A stretch of DNA of 64,000 nt from positions 257,924,244 through 257,988,243 of the forward strand of contig CM030362.1 of NCBI GenBank assembly GCA_017893485.1. Reading direction: 5' to 3'. This document shows, piece by piece, positions 56,501 to 64,000 of this stretch. Origin of the DNA: Hemerocallis citrina (lineage: Eukaryota; Streptophyta; Magnoliopsida; Asparagales; Asphodelaceae). A model generated the notes under the pieces. That model ran no database searches. It saw nothing but the letters and a program-made list of their open reading frames with translations, and was not told the DNA's origin. A program made the translations under genes and the position numbers. Position 1 is the first letter of the stretch. Every line of letters begins with the position of its first letter.

Positions 56501-56790
56501 ATTTTGAGTACTTGGATGATTCCTTTGTATTTTTTGGGAGATGTGACCCAGGATTTTGTCTTATCCAGATTCTGATTTTTTTGAGATTAATACATTTTGT
56601 TTCAAGTAAATTCTGTTGGTTCATTAATTCAATTTTGCATGTGTGTGGTTGATTCTCTTTTGCTTCCGACTCTGATTATAGTGTGAGATGTTGTAAAGAT
56701 TCCTGAACAGCTTATGGATGATGCAAATCATTCGCTGTATTGAGTCGTGAATCCGTATTCCGTATTCTTTTTGGAAAGCGGGGCGTGACA
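53502..56790 (+). repeat. 5' LTR of B2
   Basis: A 3,289-bp LTR. A telomere-like CCCTAAACCCTAACCCTAAC lies at 53954-53973, beside the presumed TATA region (CTATACATA here, CTATATATA in the 3' LTR at 62110). A GC-rich island (about 53985-54250) follows, as in B1. Around 54375-54480 (GGCAAGTAACTTGTACTCC, then TAGGTTCTAGAGACAACTTG) and at the 3' end it matches the B1 LTRs. An ACTGTTACTGATACT-type degenerate repeat fills 55900-56280. Confidence 0.85.
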
Positions 56791-56799
56791 AGGCTTTTA

Positions 56800-56812
56800 G
56801 TGCTATCAGAGC
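56800..56812 (+). promoter_or_regulatory. Primer binding site of B2 (tRNA-iMet)
   Basis: TGCTATCAGAGCC, about 10 bases after the LTR end, differs by one base from TGGTATCAGAGC. Spacing and the following leader (CAGGTTTGGCTAATGTATTAG) match B1. Confidence 0.85.
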
Positions 56813-56963
56813 CCAGGTTTGGCTAATGTATTAGTTGCCTAATATATTGGACAAGCTTGGCTCGAACTGGGATTGGCTCAATATTTCACCAACCAAGCAT
56901 GCATAAATAAATTATTATCAACTTTGATTCTGGATGCTAATTGTTTTGATTTTTGGTGCAGCT

Positions 56964-58111
56964 ATGGCTCGTAGGAATTCTTCTCAGCCTGATCCGGTTG
57001 AGGCTATCACTGCTGTGCTTAAGCGGCTGATTAATCAGCAGCAAAATCACAGCAATCTTGTGATGGCTGCTCTTGAAGCTGCCCGGGTTCTGCCTCATCC
57101 AGGAACAGTTACGAATTTTATGAGATTGCATCCCGACCTCTTTTCCAGCAATGAGACGCTTTTGGAGGCTGAACAATGGTTGATCCGAAACGAGCACTTG
57201 CTCTTGGCTGCACGTGTTGCCGAGTCTGTTAGGGTGGACGTGGTTTCCATCCAGCTGGTGGATTTGGCTCATATTTGGTGGATGGCCGAGTCCGAGTGAC
57301 TTGAGAGGCTTATTGTTTGGACTACTTTCACTCGGGGATTCTTGGAGAAGTTCTTCCCCAGTAGTACTCGAGTTGAGATGGAACAGCAATTCCTGTCCCT
57401 AAAACAGGTTAAGTCATTATTCTATTTGAATTTTGTTACATAATTGTTCATGCAATATTGTAACATGGACTTTCTTGCAACAGGGATCCAGGTCAGTGAA
57501 TGAGTATGCAGTTGAGTTTACTAGACTTAGCCACTTTACTGCCGTTCTTGTGGCTACCGAAGAGGATAGGGCTCGTAGATTCAACGGGATTGAGCAAAAT
57601 ATAAAGTGGCATCTTGTCTCTCTCCATTTGCGTACTTATGCTGAAGCTCTTGAGGCAGCTCGAGCTCAGGAGCGGGCTCGTGGTGGTTTGGTTTCTTCTC
57701 CGCGGACTGTTCCATATTCTGCTGTTAGGCCTTATGGTGGTCCTGTTCGGAGGCCTGTCCCAACCCATCCGGTCAGGGCAGCTCCGTATCTTTCTGCTGG
57801 TTTCTAGAATGGTGGTTTTTGTGACTTCTGTCAGATGTCTAGGCATGAGCGTAAGAATTATTGGTGCGTCAACCGACGATGCTTTAGGTGTGGTGCCATT
57901 GATCATTCGGTATGCGATTGTCTGCAGCAGCAGCTGGTGGCTCTTCCAGCCAGGATTCCTATTCAGCAAGCAGGCCCAGCACGTGGTCCAGTTAGGCGTC
58001 TTCTTCCTCCTTAGCGTCAGATTGTTGGTCAGAGGACTGCTGTTCCGAAGAAAGGTCAGGCTTTCAACTTGACTGCTGCAGATGCTGAAACAGCTGAAGG
58101 AGTTGTGCCAG
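56964..58111 (+). pseudogene. B2 gag, split by an intron-like gap
   Basis: It starts MARRNSSQPDPVEAI at 56964. The capsid part reads LEAEQWLIRNEHLL and TTFTRGFLEKFFPSSTRVEMEQQFLSLKQ. A TGA at 57298-57300 sits after AESE in place of a coding codon. An intron-like gap (57408-57483) precisely interrupts the conserved LKQ-G junction; the text resumes GSRSVNEYAVEFTRLSHF. A Gly/Pro-rich linker leads to a knuckle (about 57880-57915, CFRCGAIDHSVCDC) with two stops nearby. The end reads GQAFNLTAADAETAEGVVP, where the second gap begins. Confidence 0.85.
57408..57483 (+). other. Intron-like GT-AG gap inside B2 gag
   Basis: 76 nt, beginning GTTAAGTC and ending with the pyrimidine-rich acceptor ACTTTCTTGCAACAG. 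It sits between codons (phase 0) in the LKQ-G junction, contains an in-frame TAA (TTTGTTACATAA at 57436-57444) and shifts the frame by one. It is absent from A2 gag at the same place. Confidence 0.65.
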
Positions 58112-58254
58112 GTATCTTTTTGCTTTTTGTTTTGCTTTCTCATGTTTCTTCCTTTTGGTCTTGTTTTGCTTTCTTTCCGTTATCTTTCTGCATTGTTATT
58201 TTCCTTACCCTTGATTGTCTACTTTTTCTTTCTCCTTGTCTTTTGTTTCCTTAG
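58112..58254 (+). other. Intron-like GT-AG gap before B2 protease
   Basis: 143 nt, very T-rich, beginning GTATCTTTTTGC and ending TTTTGTTTCCTTAG. It interrupts a Gly codon after its first base, exactly as in A1 and A2. Read through, the gag frame stays open for 47 codons and ends with a TAG that is the acceptor itself. The downstream frame differs, so removal is needed to join gag and protease. Confidence 0.7.
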
Positions 58255-61200
58255 GTGTCATCCTTTTTTTCTCTTTTCCCACTCGTGTTCTTTTTGATTC
58301 TGTGGTAACCCATTCTTTTGTCTCCTCACGATTTGTCGCTCGCCATCATTTGGATTACAGCAACATGTCTGAGGCTTGGAACATTTTGACTGGTGGTGGT
58401 GTTGTCATTTGTTCCTGTGAGTGCAGGCAATGTTTGGTTGTTATTGGGGACGCAGATTTCAAAGCCAACCTGATTATAATTGGAAATTCAGAATTCGACG
58501 TTATTCTAGGTATGGATTGGTTGGGTGAAGCCCATGCCATTATTGATTGCCATGCCAAGAAAGTTATTTTCAGAATTCCAGATCGAGCAGAATTTGAGTT
58601 CCATGTCGGGGAGTCTTTCCTTGGCCGAGCAAAGACTGCAGTTGTACAGGTGGATTATGCGATGGAATTACACTCAGGCTGTGAGGCTGCACGTCTAGTA
58701 GTTCGAGATTTCTTGGATGTTTTTCCAGATGAGTTTCCTGGCTTACCCCCTGAGAGGGAAGTAGAGCTCGGTATTGATGTTCATCTTGGAACGGCACCGA
58801 TATCGAAGAGTCCCTACAAGATGGAACATGTTGAGCTAGCAGAGCTTAAGGTACAGATTTAGGAGTTGCTTGAATTGGATTTCATCAGACCAAGTGTTTC
58901 ACCTTGGGATGCTCCGGTCCTTTTTGTCAGCAAGAAGGATGGTAGTCGTCGCCTGTGTGTGGATTATCGGGAACTAAACAGTGTTACTGTGAAGAACTGG
59001 TATCCTTTGCCTAGGATCGATGATTTGTTTGACCAGTTGAGTGGGGCTGTTATTTTCTCGAAGTTGGATCTTCGTTCTGGGTATTACCAAGTCAAGGTGA
59101 AGGCTGCTGATATACAGAAGACTGCATTCAGAACAAGATACAGGCGCTATGAGTATCTTGTGATGCCGTTCGGGGTCACTAATGCACTAGCTGTATTCAT
59201 GAGTCTTATGAACTGGATTTTCTCTCAGTTCTTGGATAGATTTGTGGTGGTATTCATTATTGATATTCTGGTATATTCTCAAAATCAGGAAGATCATGTC
59301 GATCATCTTAGAGTGGTTCTGCAGACTTTAAGAGAGAATCAGCTCTATGGGAAACTCAGTAAGTGCGAGTTTTGGCTCGACAAGGTTTCTTTCTTGGGGC
59401 ACATTATTTCTGACAATGGTGTTTCGGTGGATCCAACCATGGTTGAAGCTGAAGGATTGGCCTATTTCTAAGTCAGTTTCCAAAGTTTGGAGTTTTCTTG
59501 GTCTTGCGGGCTATTATCAGAAATTCATTCAAGATTTTTTGAAGATTGCAGGGCCGTTGACTAAACTGATAGGGAAGGATCATAAGTTTTTTTGTTCTGG
59601 TGAGTGCTATGAGGCTTTTGTTGAGTTGAAGAACAGATTGATGTTAGCGCCTGTATTGACTATTCCAGATGGTTCAGACAGATTTGTAATCCACTGTGAT
59701 GCTTCCGGTAAGGATCTTGGAGCAGTTCTTATGCAGAAGGGCCGTTTCGTTGTGTATGTATCGAGGCAGTTGAGGCCGCATGAAAAGAACTATCCTACTC
59801 ATGACTTGGAGTTAGCGGCAGTGATCTATGCTTTGAAGCTATGGAGACGTTATTTACTTGGAAACCGCGTGGAGATCTTTACAGACCACAAAAGTCTTAA
59901 GTACGTTTTCACCCAGAAGGAATTAAACATGAGGCAAAGGCAATGGTTGGAGCTTATGGCCGATTATGACATCAGTTTGCAATACCATCCTGGTAAAGTA
60001 AACTTGGTGCCAGATGCTTTGAGCAGGAGATCGGCAGTTATGTTTCTTACTCAGCAGAGTGATATCATTGAGCAGATGAGGAGGTTGGATTTCGAGGTTT
60101 TGTTGCCAAGTTCTGGTCGGAGTTGTCTTATGCTCCAGCTTCAGTCTTCTCTTGTTGATCAGATCAAGGAGGCTCAGGCTGGTGATGCGCAGTTGTAGGG
60201 TTTTCGAGCTGAGGTTGAGTCTGGGTCCAGGACGGACATGGTTATTCATGCCGATGGTTCGCTTCGTTTTGGTTCCCGGTTGTGTGTCCCTAAGGGTGAA
60301 GTTCGTTAGAGGTTGCTTAAGGAACCTCATCAGTCCTCGTATTCTATCCATCCTGGTGGTACTAAGATGTATCGAGATTTGAAGCTTCATTTCTGGTGGC
60401 ATGGTATGAAAAAAGATGTAGCTCGGTTTGTTGCTCATTGTTTGATCTATCAGCAGGTTAAGACAGAGCATCAGAGAACCGCTGGACTTCTTCAACCGCT
60501 TCCTATTCCGGAGTGAAAGTGGGAACATATCACCATGGATTTTGTGACCGCTTTGCCGAGGAGTCCTAAGGGTCACAATGCTATTTGGGTGATTGTCGAC
60601 CGTTTGACAAAGAGTGCTCACTTCATTCCTTTTCATGTCGGTCATTCTACTGAGAGCCTAGCAGAGAAGTACATGCAAGAGATTGTTAGACTTCATGGGC
60701 TTCCAGTCAGTATTGTATCCGACAGAGATACGAGATTCAGATCTCAATTTTGGGTGAGTCTTCTGGCTAGTTTGGGGAGTAAGTTAAAGTACAGTACAGC
60801 TTTTCATCCCCAGACTAATGGACATTCGAGCAGACTATTTAGATTCTTGAGGACATGTTGCGATCTTGTATGTTGCAGTTTGGTGGATCTTAGGAGGACC
60901 ATTTATATCTCGTGGAGTTCTCGTACAATAACAGCTTTCAGGCCAGTCTTAAAGCTGCACCGTTCGAGACACTTTATGGACGTAAATGCAGATCACCAGT
61001 GTGCTGGGATGACATTAGTGAGAGGCATTTGTTGGGTCCGGAGTTGATCACCAGGACAGTTGATGCTGTGACACGGATCAGAAAGCATCTTCAGGCAGCT
61101 CAGGATAGGCAGAGGCGATGGGCTGATGTCCATCGGAGGGCTTTGGGGTTTGTTGTTGGTGACCATGTTTTCCTTAAGGTGTTGCCGTGGTGCATTGTCA

Positions 61201-61573
61201 TTCGGTTCGGTGGTGGGGGCAAGCTTAGTCCTAGGTTTATTGGATCGTTTGAGATTTTGGAGCGAGTAGGCAAGGTGACCTATCGTCTTGCTTTGCCGCC
61301 AGTGTTATCAGGAGTGCATGATGTTTCCATGTCTCATAACTCAGGAGATATATCCGCGATGAGAGTCACGTGATCGACTACTCTGAGTTGATCGTGCGGC
61401 CGAATATGACTTGTGAGATTCTGCCAGTTGCTATTGTGGATCGGCAGGAGAAAGTGCTTAAGAATAAGGTCATCAAGTTGGTTCGGGTAGCTTGAAATCC
61501 TCACTCACCTAGTGAGTCGACTTGGGAGCTGGAGGAGGAGATTCAGTAGAAGTTTCCTCATTTGTTTGAGTAG
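58255..61573 (+). pseudogene. B2 pol (protease, RT, RNase H, integrase, chromodomain-like tail)
   Basis: Protease has FDSVVTHSFVSS in place of FDSGATHSF, so its active-site Gly is lost, then VILGMDWL. RT spans about 58690-59470 with [31 protein letters not shown] and FIIDILVYS, where the first catalytic Asp is Ile. RNase H spans 59690-60030 (HCDASGKDLGAVLM, DHKSLKYVF, PDALSRRS). Integrase spans 60330-60900 (HPGGTKMYRDL, VIVDRLTKSAHFIPF, IVSDRDTRFRSQF, FHPQTNGHS), with a frameshift at about 60825; the C-terminal part (60912-61330) has FSYNNSFQASL and YRLALPP. A frameshift at about 61340 precedes the chromodomain-like end. Stops at 58859, 60196, 60307 and 60515. Confidence 0.9.
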
Positions 61574-61680
61574 TGGTTGTTTTGTTTTATTTTGCCTTGT
61601 TGTCTTTTCTTTTGGGGTTACCCTATGCATCTTCTTTTTGAATTTCGAGGACGTAATTCTTTTTGTTAAGTGGGTAGGAT
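61574..61680 (+). promoter_or_regulatory. B2 3' untranslated end before the LTR
   Basis: It contains AATTTCGAGGACGTAATTC (61640-61659), the phrase that precedes the polypurine tract in many Tekay/Del elements, and then TAAGTGGGTAGGAT directly before the LTR. B1 has the equivalent in 13211-13260. Confidence 0.75.
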
Positions 61681-62258
61681 TGTAACTCCTGTTTTTCGTT
61701 TTTCGTATTTTTTGGGTGTATTTTTCTCTTTCTTGAGTATTTGTACTCTCTTGTATTTTTCTTGGACCGTATATTAGAGTTGTTTTCAATATATATTCAT
61801 TGTTTCAATTTGATCTCTTTTGTGTTTGATTTGTTTTCTTTTGCTTCGTTCTTCATCGATTGTTGTTCTTTTCTCTTATTTGGGTCTCATTCTCTTTATT
61901 TTTGTTCTTGGGTGCTCATGGTGATTTGGTTGCCCATCCTATTTCCAATCCTATTGTTTTATCCCTAATTGATTACCAAAGCCAAATTAAACCACAATCC
62001 TATTTTGAATGCTATACAATTTATGCTAATCAATCCTATTACTACTCCTAAACTATCCACAACCCAATACCCAATTACCCACCTCATATTTCTAAACCCT
62101 AAATACACCCTATATATACTCTCTCCCTAAACCCAACCCTAACTCCTATACACCCGACCTCCCTCTCTTCCTTGTTGCGTCAGCCGCCGAAACCCCAGCC
62201 CCACACCCGATGCCCTCCACCTTCGGCCTGTGCACCCAACACCCGACTAAGCCCATCC
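61681..62258 (+). repeat. 3' LTR of B2, truncated by insertion
   Basis: It starts TGTAACTCCTG and matches 53502-54080 closely. It is broken after AAGCCCATCC at 62258 by the family A LTR. The rest is presumably beyond the window. Confidence 0.9.
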
Positions 62259-64000
62259 TGTAACACCCCGAATTCCAAAATGCAACTGAATTTGAAGTTC
62301 CACAGGATCTTTACACTTCTTTCGTATAATTTTACAAGGAAATTGAAACATTATTTTACATCAGAGATACATTATACATTAATATTCATGCAGCGGAAGC
62401 AAATTTACAGTAATTGCATGAAACAACAATTGAATCAATCTTTGAGCAGCATATATACTTCAGTTTGTCAAGCATCTTTTACCCCGCATGTAAAATTGTG
62501 GGCGCGTCAGTTCATTTACTGACGAAATATTACACACGGCCATCCTCTCTATGCCGGAAACAGTATAACGATTCTCAATACTTAGCAAACCACAAACTTG
62601 TTCACAAACAAAACTAAAAGGAACTATCCTATTGATGTCGTGTTGTGATGTGCACTTAGTCTTTAATGCAGTTGTTATGTTATATGACACTAATGCGAAC
62701 TTGTTCGGATTCTATGCATCCCATATTACATAGGTCCGAGGGCAAGCCCTTAATCGTACTCCATGTCATAGGGTTCAATCTCTCGCCATGACTTAAACTA
62801 CTACGGTAACTACGGTAAGTATCCTAGACGTTCTATGATCTACGAGCCCATATTCAGGCAGTCTGGAGGGAAATCCCACGCACTGACATGACGCATCATG
62901 CAGGCAGACTATGGACAATTCGACCTCCGCCATGGAACGATGGCACCACCCGTAATCACCAAACACCCCACAAGCATCGCCACCGGGACGATAATTCCGG
63001 AGTAGTGCTCACGCCATGTCATGACGCATCAAGCAGGCAGTCTGTGAATCACTCTCATACCGCCAATCTGATGGCCCTCATACTCGTGTTTTTCTCTCAC
63101 TTTCGTCACATCACCACTATGTGTCTAAATCCTTAGTTTATTTGAATCATGAATAAAATCAGCCCCTAGAGTTAGCTCTTTCCTCTATACCGGTCTCAAT
63201 CAACAACATGACCAACTTGGTCTTTCATCTCAATTATTCATCTCAATAAATATAATTTATTCACTTGCCGGTAATAAGGCTTAGCTACCCTCTAGTTCAA
63301 AATCTCATTTCATGTCCATAGCATTTGTGTATTCATATTCATAAAACCTTTCATAATTCATCCGGATATTTAACCTCACTTTCATGTACAATTTTCATGC
63401 ATAAGACAAATAAATTCACTTTTCTCTAATTGGTCACATTCAATCTTCATTCTTTCCATTATCAAACCTCTTTTCAAACCCTTTTAAATAGTACATTTAT
63501 TTTTATCAAGAGATAATTTAAAACCTGAGAAATCAAAATAGGCAGGACAGTCGACTGTTAAACTTGGCTAGTCGGATGTTCTGTAAAGATTTAAAAACTC
63601 GAAATGAAAAGGATCAGGGCAGTCGACTGTTAAACAAGACCAGTCGGCTGTTCTGCGATGCTTTAAAACTCGAAAATAAAATGGACGGGGCAGTCGACTA
63701 TTAAACATATACGGTCGACTGTTCTGCTAGAATTACAACTCGAAGAACTAGATATCCAGCACAGTTGACTATCTACGCCTATTCGGTCGACTGTTCCGCA
63801 ACAAAATCCAAAATTTGGAATCATTTCTTCTTTCTTTTTAATTAACACACAAATTGTTCATTTCTAGAACTTTGTCTAAAATTGCAAAAAGTTCATTTTT
63901 TCGATAACTAACATACAGCTTTAGGATTTATTTAGCATCAATCACAACAAGCATAATTTACTACCCCATATGGAGGTTCTCACATAATTTCTAAAATTTC
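62259..64000 (-). repeat. Family A LTR on the minus strand, partial
   Basis: It starts TGTAACACCCCGAATTCC; its complement is the family A LTR 3' end (…GGAATTCGGGGTGTTACA). The conserved block with ATGCATCCCATATTACATAGG lies at 62718-62740. A degenerate repeat (62870-63060) takes the place of those in A1 and A2. A 70-bp tandem array with paired CAGTCGACTG lies at 63548-63800. It runs off the right edge, so whether this is a solo LTR or a complete element cannot be told. Confidence 0.85.
63548..63800. repeat. 70-bp tandem array with paired GTCGAC palindromes
   Basis: Four units start at about 63548, 63617, 63689 and 63758. Each has GGCAGTCGACTGTTAAAC (or a variant), about 6-8 bases, then CAGTCGGCTGTTCTG or a variant, and a linker with AAACTCGAAA. 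Several copies have lost the palindrome by one base. Confidence 0.85.

Larger units (their letters stand above)
53502..62258 (+). mobile_element. Ty3/gypsy element B2 (family B, Tekay-like), putative autonomous partner of B1
   Basis: 5' LTR (53502-56790), primer site, leader, gag with an intron-like gap (56964-58111), a second intron-like gap, pol (58255-61573), a purine-poor 3' end and a partial 3' LTR (61681-62258) cut by a family A LTR. Domain order is gag, protease, RT, RNase H, integrase and a chromodomain-like tail (about 61460-61560, VIKLVRVA then ESTWELEEEI). LTR starts TGTAACTCCTG and ends GGGCGTGACA. It has fewer stops than A1 and A2 but several are present, so it is probably inactive. 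Confidence 0.9.

Noticed and set aside
63548..63800. Array of short palindromic repeats considered as CRISPR
   Set aside because: The DNA is plant nuclear, the spacers are similar to each other and the repeats are degenerate; it is an LTR tandem repeat.

Overview
The window is plant nuclear DNA made almost entirely of retrotransposons and their fragments. The evidence is LTRs carrying tRNA-iMet primer sites, Tekay/Del-like Ty3/gypsy polyproteins with a chromodomain-like tail, a Sirevirus-like Ty1/copia element with a third ORF, plant-type L1 LINEs, and hAT-type MITEs. I see no convincing host gene. The sequence is AT-rich and resembles intergenic or pericentromeric DNA of a large-genome angiosperm. 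The species cannot be named from this sequence.

Layout. (1) 1-1080: AT-rich LTR- or leader-like debris. (2) 1081-7953: degenerate gypsy element A1 (family A), with its PBS and most of gag deleted and an intact-looking 3' LTR. (3) 8055-34666: a four-level nest. An L1 LINE on the minus strand, flanked by a perfect 17-bp target duplication, is split by a large-LTR non-autonomous gypsy-type element B1 (minus, 5-bp duplication CACAA). The right-hand (5') LTR of B1 is split by a Sirevirus-like copia element (plus, AAAAC). The reverse transcriptase of that copia element is split by a family A solo LTR (plus, GTTTT). (4) 35084-37937: a second L1 fragment (minus) carrying a hAT-type MITE. (5) 37938-46896: gypsy A2, with 5' LTR, leader, an extra acidic ORF, gag and a truncated pol; its LTR holds TA arrays and a small MITE. 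(6) 46897-53501: a possible LINE ORF1 fragment, LTR-like debris, an unidentified zinc-knuckle ORF, and a cluster of about 170-bp modules including a long foldback. (7) 53502-62258: autonomous-type gypsy B2, with both LTRs (the 3' one cut short). (8) 62259-64000: a family A LTR on the minus strand, running off the window.

The most interesting biology is in the gypsy elements. In A1, A2 and B2 an intron-like GT-AG segment interrupts the same glycine codon just upstream of the protease, and it carries stop codons. Unspliced RNA would therefore give Gag and spliced RNA would give Gag-Pol. B2 has a second intron-like segment inside gag. B1 has only 951 bp between two 3.8-kb LTRs and shares LTR, PBS and polypurine regions with B2, so B2 is its likely protein donor; that 951 bp also contains the 5' two-thirds of a tRNA-iMet. 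Family A LTRs hold one or two tRNA-like A-box/B-box/T-run modules downstream of the TATA box. A paired palindrome, CAGTCGACTG, recurs across the copia element and, separately, in a 70-bp tandem array of a gypsy LTR.

All coding regions are broken by stops, frameshifts or insertions, so this is a fossil record rather than a set of working genes. Splicing, expression and copy number are inferences that need RNA or whole-genome data.
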